This document shows, in pieces, positions 52,275-60,494 of a stretch of DNA of 64,000 nucleotides. The stretch is from Candidatus Thermoplasmatota archaeon. Its GTDB lineage: Archaea; Thermoplasmatota; SW-10-69-26; JACQPN01; JAJPHT01. The notes under the pieces were generated by a model that made no database searches, was not told the DNA's origin, and saw only the letters and a list, made by a program, of their open reading frames with translations. The stretch lies in contig DATLGO010000031.1 of the NCBI GenBank assembly GCA_035540375.1, positions 1-64,000 on the forward strand, in the 5' to 3' direction. Positions within the stretch are counted from its first letter, which is position 1. Each line of letters starts with the position of its first letter. The translations under genes and the position numbers were made by a program.

Positions 52275-52849
52275 ACCGCTTCGAGGGCGCCTACGACGGC
52301 ACGCCGCCGTGGGACATCGGACGGCCGCAACCCGCGTTCGTCCGACTCGCCGAGGAGGGGGCCATCCGGGGAAGCGTGCTCGACGTGGGGTGCGGAACGG
52401 GCGAGAACGCGCTCTTGTTCGCGAGCCGCGGACACGAGACGTGGGGCCTCGACGCGGTGCCGAGGGCCATCGAGGCCGCGCGCGCGAAAGCGGAGGCGCG
52501 CGGCGTCGAAGCCACGTTCGTCGTCGATGACGCGCTCGCGCTCGAGACACTCGGCCGCCGCTTCGACACGCTCACGGATTCGGGCGTCTTCCACGTCTTC
52601 GACGACGCCGAGCGTCTGCGCTACGTCGCGAGCCTCGCCCGCGCGCTCGCGGCGGGCGGGCGCTACCACATGCTGGTCTTCAGCGAGCGCGAACCCGCGT
52701 GGGGCGGCCCGCGGCGCGTCGCTGAAAGCGAGATCCGCGAAGCGTTCGCGGGCTGGCGCGTTGAGCGGCTCGACCGGGCGCGTTTCGCGACCCTCCTCCA
52801 CGAAGGGGAGGGCGCGCACGCGTGGCTCGCCACGCTTGCCCCGCCGTGA
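52271..52849 (+). CDS. Class I SAM-dependent methyltransferase
   Basis: 192 residues. Rossmann-fold methyltransferase: VLDVGCGTGENALLFA (about 37-52) is the SAM-binding motif I, GLDAVPRAIEAARAKA carries the ribose-binding acidic residue, and TLTDSGVFHVFDDAERLRYV is the region after motif II. PPWDIGRPQPAF near the N-terminus is the common start of a group of small-molecule methyltransferases (thiopurine or tellurite resistance types). The GTG start overlaps the MFS stop by four bases, making the third gene of the TrmB operon. It could modify the compound the transporter carries (inference). Confidence 0.9.
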   Translation: MNRFEGAYDGTPPWDIGRPQPAFVRLAEEGAIRGSVLDVGCGTGENALLFASRGHETWGLDAVPRAIEAARAKAEARGVEATFVVDDALALETLGRRFDTLTDSGVFHVFDDAERLRYVASLARALAAGGRYHMLVFSEREPAWGGPRRVAESEIREAFAGWRVERLDRARFATLLHEGEGAHAWLATLAPP

Positions 52850-53227
52850 TCAGCCGTTCGCCATCGCGCGGCAGGTTTCGCCGCACGCTGAACACGCCTC
52901 AGCGCAGGCGGCGAGCTGCGGGTCGGACTCCATCTCGCGGCACGCGTCCTCGCACGCCTCGCACGCCGCGGCGCACGCGCCGCACACCTCGCCGTGGATG
53001 GGCGATCCGCGCAGCATGAAATCCGCGCTCGTGCGGCACATCTCCGCGCAGTCGGCGAGCGCGCGGAGACGTTCAGGCGACGCGAGGTCGCCGCCTTTCG
53101 CCGTGACGTAGGCGAGCGTCTCCAGGCAGATGCTGGCGCAGTTCATGCAGTTCTCGATGCATTGCCGCATCGCAGCGTCGAGCTTCCTCGCCTCCGCCGT
53201 CTCCTGCCAGGCCATCACGCTCGTCAC
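52850..53227 (-). CDS. Cytosolic copper-storage-like four-helix protein (Csp/DUF326)
   Basis: 125 residues with fifteen Cys. The Cys are spaced CxxxC and CxxC along helices: QCIENCMNCASIC, ADCAEMC, VCGACAAACEACEDAC and AACAEACSACGETC. This is the pattern of the four-helix copper-storage proteins (Csp), whose core binds many Cu(I) ions. There is no signal peptide, so it resembles the cytosolic Csp3 group. It is 1 bp from the upstream ferritin-like gene, so the pair would store copper and iron together. The GTG at 53227 allows coupling; an ATG at 53215 is the alternative. Confidence 0.9.
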   Translation of the reverse strand: MTSVMAWQETAEARKLDAAMRQCIENCMNCASICLETLAYVTAKGGDLASPERLRALADCAEMCRTSADFMLRGSPIHGEVCGACAAACEACEDACREMESDPQLAACAEACSACGETCRAMANG

Positions 53228-53228
53228 G

Positions 53229-53717
53229 TCATCGCCTCGCGGGGGCCTCGGCGGGGGGCTTCGCGGGCGCCTCCTGCTCGAGTTCCTTGAGGTAGCCGCG
53301 GAAGAGCGTGCGGTGTCGCTCCTCGTCCGCGAGGATCTGGATCCCGAGGTCCTCCGTCACGTGGTCTTCGTCCTCAGAGGCGGCTTCGATGAGCCGGCGG
53401 TAGGTGCGGATGGCCTCCCCCTCGGCTTCGAGGACGCCGCGCACGACGCTCATGACGTCGGTCGATTCCCGCGGAACCTGCAGGTGGTTCTGGTGGAAGT
53501 CCAGGTCGAGGCTCCCCGGAGGCATGTGGCCGAGGTCCTTCAGGCGGCTCGCGATCAGCTTCGCATGGTTCAGCTCCTCGGGCACGTCCTTCTCGAGCTT
53601 CTCCTTCACCTCTTCCGCCCGGACGCCGTCCATCGCGATGGAGAGGGCGAGATAGTTGGCGACGGTCTCGATCTCGTCGGAATAGGCCTCTTTCAGGATG
53701 TCGACGACGTTCGGCAT
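53229..53717 (-). CDS. Ferritin-like diiron protein
   Basis: 162 residues. A four-helix bundle with two ExxH-type pairs: DEIETVANYLALS, EELNHAKLIASR, EAEGEAIRTYRR and ADEERHRTLF supply the carboxylates and His of a diiron centre. The length and spacing fit small bacterioferritin- or Dps-like proteins of archaea. An Ala/Pro-rich tail (PAKPPAEAPARR) ends the protein. Functions could be iron storage or peroxide removal. First gene of a two-gene unit with the Csp-like protein; no clear TATA box is seen, only a weak acaagcct element about 34 bp upstream. Confidence 0.85.
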   Translation of the reverse strand: MPNVVDILKEAYSDEIETVANYLALSIAMDGVRAEEVKEKLEKDVPEELNHAKLIASRLKDLGHMPPGSLDLDFHQNHLQVPRESTDVMSVVRGVLEAEGEAIRTYRRLIEAASEDEDHVTEDLGIQILADEERHRTLFRGYLKELEQEAPAKPPAEAPARR

Positions 53718-53853
53718 GAACCGCTCTCGGCTCCGCGCCGGGGATGAGGCTTGTGGCCGCTTCGGCGCGGAAGTGAGCGGCCCATCGTTGAGCGCCGTCG
53801 CGGCCTCGTGGGCCTCCTCGCCCGCCGGCCTGAGGTCCGCGGTCGCGCGGGGG

Positions 53854-55005
53854 TCACCCTTGCGAGGACTTCAGCCGATACGACGTGCCGCGCCGTTCCC
53901 CCTGCGCGTCAAGGACCCCGCCATCGCGCAGCGCCGAGAGGTCGCGTTTGAGCGTGCGGGCCGGCACGTCCGGAAAGGCGCGGTGCACGTCGGCGAACTT
54001 GACGCGCCGCTCCGGGCTCGCGCGCGCGAGCTGCGCGAACCAGTCCGCGACGCTCCGTTGCCGCGCGGGGAGGTCCGGAGGCAGCGCGCCGTGGAATCGC
54101 GCGAGCGTGACGGCATCCTCGTACGCGGCGCGCGTCGTCCGGGTCATGTAGGCGAGCCACGGCGTGTAGTCCTCGAACCCGTTCCTCTCGACCGCGGCGA
54201 GATTCGCAAAGTAGTCCTTCCGCTCGCCGTAGATCCGGTAATCGAGCGGCGCGTACGCGACGCCGGGGTACCCGAACGCGGCGAGGATCATCGGCGTGAG
54301 GGCGCGCCCGGCGCGGCCGTTGCCGTCGCGGAACGGGTGGATGCTCTCGAACTCGTGATGGAAGAGGAACGCGCGCGCGAGGGGCGGATGCGTCGTCGCG
54401 TCGTGCAGCCAGTCGAGCGCGTTCTGAAGCTCGGGTTTCACGCGCTCCGCCGCCGCGGGCACGTAGACGACGCGTCGGTCGCTTCGACTTCCGATGAAAT
54501 TCGTGTCTTTCTTGAACTGCCCCGCGTCGCGGAAGACGCCGTCAAAAAATCTCGCGTGCACCTCCGCGACGTCGGCGGTCCGGCGCGGGGCCCGCTCGGC
54601 GGCGGGCGACGTCATGAACGCGGCGTAGTTGAGGATCTCCAGTTCGTCGGCGCTCGCGGCGCCGCCGGGCGTCGCCGGCGCGGCGAGGAGGCTTTCGACC
54701 TCGGCGAGCGTGAGCGGATTCCCCTCGATGCTCGCGGTCGCGAAGGCGTTGCGTTGGAGCGTGGCGCGGCGGATGCGCGCGAGGACGCCGTTGTCGCCGG
54801 GCAGGCTCGTGGCGAGTTCGTGATCCGCGCGTTCGATCGCGCGAAGCCCGTCGAGGATCTCCGCGGTGGTGGTGTAGGTCGGCTCGAAGGCATCGCGGAC
54901 GGGCCGCCACACGGTCTCCTCGTCCGTCACGAACGCCCCGAACGTCGTCCCAACCCTTCCGGTCGCGGGCCGGCCCCCCCGTTTCCCCGCGCGCGGCGCC
55001 GCCAT
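53854..55005 (-). CDS. Fic family protein with C-terminal winged helix
   Basis: 383 residues. Fic enzymes transfer AMP or a similar group to target proteins. The catalytic motif HPFRDGNGRAGR is complete (223-234, His223). A built-in inhibitory motif precedes it: T90 xxx E94 G95 in TASIEGN, the class II arrangement in which the Glu blocks ATP. The last 70 residues form a winged helix (KFADVHRAFPDVPARTLKRDLSALRDGG) that could bind DNA, so the protein may be its own repressor. The ATG at 55005 is chosen because the TATA box at about 55031-55041 would start transcription near 55010; in-frame upstream ATGs at 55014 and 55035 are less likely. Confidence 0.9.
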   Translation of the reverse strand: MAAPRAGKRGGRPATGRVGTTFGAFVTDEETVWRPVRDAFEPTYTTTAEILDGLRAIERADHELATSLPGDNGVLARIRRATLQRNAFATASIEGNPLTLAEVESLLAAPATPGGAASADELEILNYAAFMTSPAAERAPRRTADVAEVHARFFDGVFRDAGQFKKDTNFIGSRSDRRVVYVPAAAERVKPELQNALDWLHDATTHPPLARAFLFHHEFESIHPFRDGNGRAGRALTPMILAAFGYPGVAYAPLDYRIYGERKDYFANLAAVERNGFEDYTPWLAYMTRTTRAAYEDAVTLARFHGALPPDLPARQRSVADWFAQLARASPERRVKFADVHRAFPDVPARTLKRDLSALRDGGVLDAQGERRGTSYRLKSSQG

Positions 55006-55028
55006 GGCCCTCATCCAGACGCCATGAT

Positions 55029-55072
55029 GGCACATAAACCTACTTTCGGTGGCACATAATTCCGGCACATAA
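55029..55072 (-). promoter_or_regulatory. Fic promoter with three TTATGTGCC repeats
   Basis: On the minus strand TTATGTGCC occurs three times in direct orientation: 55029-55037, 55051-55059 and 55064-55072 (plus-strand ggcacataa). The first overlaps the TATA box ggtttatgtg (55031-55040). Repeats at a promoter of a gene that ends in a winged helix look like operator sites for autoregulation. Confidence 0.6.
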
Positions 55073-55164
55073 CCCGCGGAGACGACCACACGGTTTCGTC
55101 GATCGCGCTCGGAATCCGCGCGCCCGCAACGTCAACGGACCAGCCGACCGCGCAAGAGAGCCAA

Positions 55165-55339
55165 CCGCGCGGGGGGTGCAGGGGGGCGGCGCGAGCCCCC
55201 CTGCCGCGGGGAGGGTCCAGGGAGGGGGTGCGAAACCCCCTCCCTGGCACGCAGTGGCGCGCTCGGGATCCGCGCGCGACCAGCAAGTATGACAAGAAAG
55301 GGCGCGCGCGGATCCCGATGGGAGGCGCGCCACGGAGTG
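55165..55339 (-). repeat. Composite hairpin repeat, copy 2 (inverted)
   Basis: Read on the minus strand: cactccgtg (55339-55331), a 74-bp segment with outer arms gcgcgcc/ggcgcgc and an inner 14-bp inverted repeat (55264-55277 with 55304-55317), then cactgcgtg (55256-55248), a hairpin with ccagggagggggt arms (55217-55246), about ten bases, a second hairpin with gcaggggggc arms (55178-55204), then accccccc-like sequence. The order matches copy 1 at 31751-31900, although the segment between the 9-mers differs. Confidence 0.75.
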
Positions 55340-55458
55340 GACCGATGAAAAGCGGTTCGCGCTCAGAGCGCACAGTCGTCCTCAACGGGGAGTTAGTGGC
55401 CCCTCGGCGACGTCGTTCGGCATCATCACCACGCGAACGCGTCCCGATGGCGGGCCCT

Positions 55459-55469
55459 CCTTCAAATAC
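55459..55469 (+). promoter_or_regulatory. TATA-like box of the MacB-type ABC operon
   Basis: The sequence ccttcaaatac would start transcription near 55491-55493, leaving about 22 nt before the ATG at 55515. Confidence 0.5.
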
Positions 55470-55514
55470 CCTCGCCGCGCGAGGCGCGGGCCCGGACAGC
55501 TTCATGCCCCCTGG

Positions 55515-56234
55515 ATGGGATCGGGCCAGCGCATGGCCGGTTCGGACCTCGTGGTGAGCGCCCGCGGCGTGAAGCGCGTGTATGGCGCCGGGGACCTCGC
55601 GCAGGCGGCGCTCGACGGCGTGGACCTGGATGTGCGGCGCGGGGAGATGGTCGCGATCATGGGCCCGTCGGGGTGCGGGAAGACGACGCTCCTCAACTGC
55701 CTCTCGGGTCTCGACCGGCCGACGGCCGGTGAGATCCATCTGGATGGGCGCGAGATCGCGCGGCTCAAGGAGCCGGAGGTGACGCGTCACCGCGCTCGGA
55801 CGGCGGGGTTCGTGTTCCAGGCCTACAACCTCATCCCGGTGCTCACGGCGGAGGAGAACGTGGCGCTGCCGCTCATCACGCGCGGCGACAAGGAGGCCGA
55901 CGCGCGGCGCGCGGCGCGCGCGGAGCTCGCGCGGCTCGGGCTCGGGGGGAAGGAGCACCGCCTCCCGATGGACCTCTCGGGCGGCGAGCAGCAGCGGGTC
56001 GCGATCGCGCGCGCGCTCGTGCCGCGGCCCGCGGTCGTGTTCGCGGACGAGCCGACGGGAAACCTCGACACATCGCGCGCGAAGGACGTGCTCGACCTCT
56101 TCTCGGCCGCGAACCGTGAGCATCGGCAGACGTTCGTGATCGTGACACACGATTCCCAGGTGGCGTCGCGCGCGTCGCGCATCGTCCGCATGGAGGCCGG
56201 CCGCGTCCTCGCCGCGGGGGCCGTTCGCGCTTGA
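55515..56234 (+). CDS. ABC transporter ATP-binding protein (MacB/LolD type)
   Basis: 239 residues. Walker A GPSGCGKTT (about 51-59), Q-loop FVFQAYNLIPVLTAEENV, signature LSGGEQQRVAIARAL, Walker B VVFADEPTGNLD and the His switch VTHD. The Q-loop and LSGGEQQR belong to the MacB/LolD/FtsE subfamily, which works with FtsX-like permeases rather than solute importers. The ATG at 55515 is used; an ATG at 55533 would drop six residues. The stop overlaps the permease start by four bases. Confidence 0.94.
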   Translation: MGSGQRMAGSDLVVSARGVKRVYGAGDLAQAALDGVDLDVRRGEMVAIMGPSGCGKTTLLNCLSGLDRPTAGEIHLDGREIARLKEPEVTRHRARTAGFVFQAYNLIPVLTAEENVALPLITRGDKEADARRAARAELARLGLGGKEHRLPMDLSGGEQQRVAIARALVPRPAVVFADEPTGNLDTSRAKDVLDLFSAANREHRQTFVIVTHDSQVASRASRIVRMEAGRVLAAGAVRA

Positions 56235-59200
56235 AAGGCCTCCGCAAGCTGCCGATGCTCGGGCGGCTCGCGCGGCGATACGCGCTCGGCCACCGCAAGC
56301 AGACAGCGCGCGCGGTTCTTGGTCTCGTCGTCGTCACGGTCGTCCTCGTGGGCGGCCTCGGCATGGGCGAGAGCATGACCGCCTCGCTCAAGCGCGCGAC
56401 GGAATCCGTGTACGGACCGGTCGACATCGTGGCCGAGGGCTGGGCTCCGGCGGGTCGCGATGCGGTCGCGGAGGCGCTCTCGGATCCGGCGCTCGCCCGT
56501 TACGGCTTCGCGGGCGCGCCGTCGCTCGCGACCCGCGCGATCGCGGCGCATCCCGCCGCGGGGCTCGCCGAAGGGACGGCGATGATCCGCGGGGCCGAGG
56601 CGGGGGAAGCGCGGGCCCTCGGACCGCTCGTGGACCGCGAAGGCCGCGCCGTCGCGGAGCCGCGAGCGGGGCAGGTCGTGCTTTCCGAGACGCTCGCGAA
56701 GCGCCTCGGCGCAACGCACGGTTCGAAACTCCGATTCTACGCCGCGCCTCCGGGCTACGACTTCGAACCCCGCGTCGATCGCGAGAACCTCACCGGCGTC
56801 GCGGGCCTCCCGCAGAGCCTCGGCGCGCAACACATGGTTGAGGTCCGGAAGGACGCCGTGCTCCTCGCCGTGGGCGTCGGGTGGACCGGGGCGCCGGGGA
56901 CGACGGTGACGATCAGCGCCCGGGACCCGTCGGGGCGCGTGCACGCGAACGCGAGCGCCGCGTCGCAGACGGAACTTGTGATCGCGGGCGACATCGCGCC
57001 CGGGACGTGGGTGATCACCGTGACGGCGACGAACCCCACGCCGTACATCGGGGGACGAGCCGTCGCCTACATCCCCTCCGACCTGTTCTCCCGTTCGCTC
57101 GTCCTCGACGCGACGGTGAGCGGCATCGCGGAGGATGGCGGCCGCGTGGGACCGCCGGGCCCGCCTGTCGCCCTCGTGCCGCTTGCGGACCTGCAGGCCG
57201 CCGTCCAGTCGGACGACGTCGTGACGCACGTGCTCGCGCGGGCGCCCGTCGATCCCGCGCGGGCCGCGATCGCCCTGGAAACGGCGCTCGAGAAGAAGCA
57301 CGCGAACTTCCGCGCTTCGGCCGCGAAGCTCGACTCGCTCGAGCGCGCGGAGATGGCCGGAACAGGCATCGCGGGATTCCTCCTCGTCATGGGCGGCTTC
57401 ACATTGGTCGCGGGCATCCTCCTGGCCTTCGCGCTCTTCAGCGCCCTCGTGGAGTCGCGACGCGCGGAGCTCGGGATCGGCCGCGCGCTCGGCCTCACGC
57501 GCGGCAACGTCTCGCTCGCGATGACGCTCGAAGGCGCCATCTACGCGGGTGCCGCGGCCCTCGTGGGCCTCGCGGTGGGCGTCGCGCTCGTCGCGGGCCT
57601 GCTCGCGGGCCTCACGGCCGCATTCGAGAGCGAGGGCGCGCCGCGGCTCGTCCTCTCGATCGCCCCGACGACGCTCGGGCTCGCGTTCGTGGTGGGCACG
57701 CTCATTCCGCTGGTCACGATCGGCGTCGCGAGCCTCCGCTTTGCGCGCCTCGATCCCGCGCGCGCGATCCGCGGCATCCCGGAAGATCCTCGCGCGCGGC
57801 GCCGGTCTGGCCTCGCGGGCGCGATCGCCCTCGCGCTTCCCGGCGCGGCGATGGCCCTCTCGGATCCCTGGCACCTCGCGGGCGTACCGCTCCTCGCGTT
57901 CGCCGCGGCGCTCGGACTGTCCGCGTTCCGCCTCGGATGGCTGGGGCTTGCCGTTGCGCTCGCGGGCATGGCGTGGACCCTCCAGTCGCTCTACTCCTTC
58001 GACGATTGGACCGGCCGCGGGATGCTCGACCCGATGGTCACGATGCTGCGCGGGGCGATCCTTGCCGTGGGTCTCGCGGCGACGGCGGTCGTCTCGCGTC
58101 GCCCGCTCGAATCCCTCGCGCGCCTCGTGAGCCGGGGTAAACGCCGTCGCGCGTCGTTCATCGCGCTGCGCTACCTTGTCGCGAAGCGCGGCTCCGCCGG
58201 CCTCACGATGAGCATGATCGCGCTCGTCACCCTCGTCGTGACCGTGATGGGCACGCTCTTCCTCCTGTTCGGCGGCACGATCATGGCCGACCAGGGCGGC
58301 TACGACATCGTCGGCGAAACGATGCCAGGCACGCTGATCCCGGAAGCGAACCCGCCCGCCGCGGTCGCGCGCGACGTCGAGGCGTTCGTGATCGTGGCGA
58401 GCCACCAGTCGCTCACCGGCATTCCAATCATGGGCGCGAACGACGACGGCGTGAACGTCGACCGGTTCGTGGGCGTCACGGCCGCCTTCGCGGCGACCCA
58501 GCGCTTCGAGCTCGTCGATCGTTCGCCGCTCTACGCCACCGACGAAGCCGCCTGGCGCGCCGTCGCGGACGGTCGCGCGATCATCCTGCACGCGTACCTG
58601 CCGCTCGAGGACTTCGGCGGCTCGCGCCGCGTCACGCTCGATCCGGGGGGGACGCCGCGCGAGGTCGAGATTGCCGGATGGCTCGGGGAAACGTGGTACG
58701 ACGGCGCGGTGCTCGTCGCCGATTCCTGGGTGCGCGAGCAGGGCTTCATGCTCTCGACGCGCGCCTACGTTCGGACCGCGGATGGCGCGGACTCGGGCAC
58801 GGTCGCGCGGGCCCTCACTGCGCATTACGCGGAGCGCGGCCTCGTTTTCACGAGCCTCGAAGAAGAAGGACGACGCATGGCCGCCGGCATGCAGGCGTTC
58901 GTCCTCGTGCTCGAATCCTTCCTCGCGCTCGGCCTCTTCGTCGGCCTCGCGGCGACCGGATTCCTCGCGTCGCGCGCGGTGCACGAGCGAGGACGAGAGA
59001 TCGGGACGCTGCGCGCCCTCGGTTTCGAGGAGCGCGACGTCTCGCGGGCATTCATGATGGAATCGCTCCTCGTCGCCCTGGGAGGGCTCCTCTCCGGTCT
59101 CGTCGTCGGCATCGTCGTCGCGCACAGCGTCTGGTGGCGCGAGATCCGCGAGGAGGCGGGCGGCGGGCCTTTCGAGATGCCGATCCCCATCATCGCCGGC

Positions 59201-59302
59201 TTCGCCGTCGCCGTCCTCGGCCTCGCGGCGCTCGCCGCGCGCGGCCCGGCGCGCCGGGCCGCGGCCCTCGCCCCCGCGATGGCCGTGAGGCACACGGAAT
59301 GA
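56231..59302 (+). CDS. MacB/FtsX-like ABC permease, large
   Basis: 1023 residues. Two FtsX permease halves plus an N-terminal helix: the first periplasm-like outer domain (about 50-375) follows helix 1; FLLVMGGFTLVAGILLAFALFSALVESRRAELGIGRALGLTRGNV is shared in pattern with FtsX domains and recurs near residue 880-920 as VGLAATGFLAS, RGREIGTLRALGFEERDV. An unusual insert in the outer domain (about 210-265) reads like a PPC or PKD-type beta-sandwich (GAPGTTVTISARDPSG). The TTG start is coupled to the ATPase stop. Such transporters act on lipoproteins, export peptides or act as mechanotransmitters; the role here is unknown. Confidence 0.9.
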   Translation: MKGLRKLPMLGRLARRYALGHRKQTARAVLGLVVVTVVLVGGLGMGESMTASLKRATESVYGPVDIVAEGWAPAGRDAVAEALSDPALARYGFAGAPSLATRAIAAHPAAGLAEGTAMIRGAEAGEARALGPLVDREGRAVAEPRAGQVVLSETLAKRLGATHGSKLRFYAAPPGYDFEPRVDRENLTGVAGLPQSLGAQHMVEVRKDAVLLAVGVGWTGAPGTTVTISARDPSGRVHANASAASQTELVIAGDIAPGTWVITVTATNPTPYIGGRAVAYIPSDLFSRSLVLDATVSGIAEDGGRVGPPGPPVALVPLADLQAAVQSDDVVTHVLARAPVDPARAAIALETALEKKHANFRASAAKLDSLERAEMAGTGIAGFLLVMGGFTLVAGILLAFALFSALVESRRAELGIGRALGLTRGNVSLAMTLEGAIYAGAAALVGLAVGVALVAGLLAGLTAAFESEGAPRLVLSIAPTTLGLAFVVGTLIPLVTIGVASLRFARLDPARAIRGIPEDPRARRRSGLAGAIALALPGAAMALSDPWHLAGVPLLAFAAALGLSAFRLGWLGLAVALAGMAWTLQSLYSFDDWTGRGMLDPMVTMLRGAILAVGLAATAVVSRRPLESLARLVSRGKRRRASFIALRYLVAKRGSAGLTMSMIALVTLVVTVMGTLFLLFGGTIMADQGGYDIVGETMPGTLIPEANPPAAVARDVEAFVIVASHQSLTGIPIMGANDDGVNVDRFVGVTAAFAATQRFELVDRSPLYATDEAAWRAVADGRAIILHAYLPLEDFGGSRRVTLDPGGTPREVEIAGWLGETWYDGAVLVADSWVREQGFMLSTRAYVRTADGADSGTVARALTAHYAERGLVFTSLEEEGRRMAAGMQAFVLVLESFLALGLFVGLAATGFLASRAVHERGREIGTLRALGFEERDVSRAFMMESLLVALGGLLSGLVVGIVVAHSVWWREIREEAGGGPFEMPIPIIAGFAVAVLGLAALAARGPARRAAALAPAMAVRHTE

Positions 59303-59345
59303 CGGGTCCGAAAAGGTCATCTCCGCCCGGCCCCTCGCACTCCGC

Positions 59346-60494
59346 GTGCGCATCCTGATGGTGTGGCCCAACCTGGAGACGACGAACGCCTGCGGCGTGC
59401 GCGGGCTCGCGTTCCTCCGGGCCTGGCGCGAGGAGGGCGCCGACGTCGCCATCATCGCGCATCCGCCGACGGGCGGGGGCGCGATTCCCGCGGAAGCGGA
59501 CGCGCGCGTGGTTCGCCTCTTCCACGACAAGGCCGACCTCTGGCGCCTCCCCTGGAGCGACGCGCGACTGGACCGCGAGATCCGACGCCACAAGCCGGAT
59601 GTCGTCGTCGCCTCGACGCCCGCCGTCACGGTGGGTTGGCAGGCCGCGCGCGCGGCGGCGCGAGCGCGCGTGCCGTTCGTCGCGGACGTGCGCGATCTCA
59701 GCGTCGAGGGGCTGAGAGCGGCGAACGGCGATCGGCTCGCATACAGGCTCCTCGACCGGATGGAGCGAGAGGTCTTCGCGCGGGCCGCCGCCGTGACGCC
59801 CGTGAGCGACATCATGGGCGACGACCTCGTCTCCCGCTACGGGGTCCCGCGCGGGAAGATCCACGTGGTTCCGAACGGCCACACGTTCGGCGACGCGGAG
59901 CCGTCGAACGTCGCGAAGGACATCGACGCCATTCTCGTGGACACGGACCTCGACGCGAGCCGCCGGCCGCTCGAGGTCGTGGACGCCTACGCGCGGGTGA
60001 AGCGGGAGAAGCCCGACGCGGTCTTCGCGTTCCTCGGCTGGCGCGACGACCTCCCGATGTCGGGCCCCGTGAAGGCGAAGATTGCGGCCCTCGGTCTCGC
60101 CGGATCGGTGCGACTTCTGCCACGCGTCGAGCGCGCCGAGGTCCGCGCGACGCTCGAGCGGAGCCGGGTCGGCATCCTGTCGCTCGCGAACCATCCCGCC
60201 TACAGGAGCGCCGTCGGCGCAAAGACCTATGAGTATCTCGCGCTGGGCCTTCCCGTGTGCGTCCTCGGCCTGCCCGGCGACTCCGAGGCGCGCCGCCTCG
60301 TCGAGGGCGCGGGGGTGGGCCTCTTCGCCTCCGATCCGGACGCGTTCGCGGACCATTTGACGAAGCTTATCGCGAACGACGCTTACCGCGAGCGCCTCGG
60401 CCGCAAGGCGCGGGAGGTCGCGAAGGCGTTCGACCGCGGGTCGCTCGCGCGGCGCGCGCTCGTCGAGGCGATCGCCCCGCTCGCGCGCCGTTAG
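59346..60494 (+). CDS. GT-B fold glycosyltransferase (group 1)
   Basis: 382 residues. GT4-type glycosyltransferase: WPNLETTNACGVRGLAFLRAW is the N-terminal domain motif, PFVADVRDLSVEGL and AAAVTPVSDIMGDDLV lead to the linker, PRGKIHVVPNGHTF is the hinge motif, and KTYEYLALGLPVCVLGLPGDSEARRLVE is the nucleotide-sugar binding region with the conserved Glu (E in KTYEY). It may glycosylate surface polymers or lipids. The GTG start is used; aaaaggtcat lies about 30 bp upstream. It is probably a single-gene unit converging with the thioredoxin-like gene by four bases. Confidence 0.92.
   Translation: MRILMVWPNLETTNACGVRGLAFLRAWREEGADVAIIAHPPTGGGAIPAEADARVVRLFHDKADLWRLPWSDARLDREIRRHKPDVVVASTPAVTVGWQAARAAARARVPFVADVRDLSVEGLRAANGDRLAYRLLDRMEREVFARAAAVTPVSDIMGDDLVSRYGVPRGKIHVVPNGHTFGDAEPSNVAKDIDAILVDTDLDASRRPLEVVDAYARVKREKPDAVFAFLGWRDDLPMSGPVKAKIAALGLAGSVRLLPRVERAEVRATLERSRVGILSLANHPAYRSAVGAKTYEYLALGLPVCVLGLPGDSEARRLVEGAGVGLFASDPDAFADHLTKLIANDAYRERLGRKAREVAKAFDRGSLARRALVEAIAPLARR

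Larger units (their letters stand above)
55078..55514. other. Gene-free stretch between Fic and ABC transporter genes
   Basis: About 435 bp with no convincing coding sequence. It contains the second copy of the composite hairpin repeat (55165-55339) and a long stretch of GC-rich sequence before the ABC transporter promoter (cttcaaatac at about 55460). Confidence 0.7.

Noticed and set aside
55823-59815. 1330-codon open frame antisense to the ABC transporter and glycosyltransferase genes
   Set aside because: The plus-strand proteins have full family motifs; the antisense product is low-complexity and rich in Arg, Ala and Glu.
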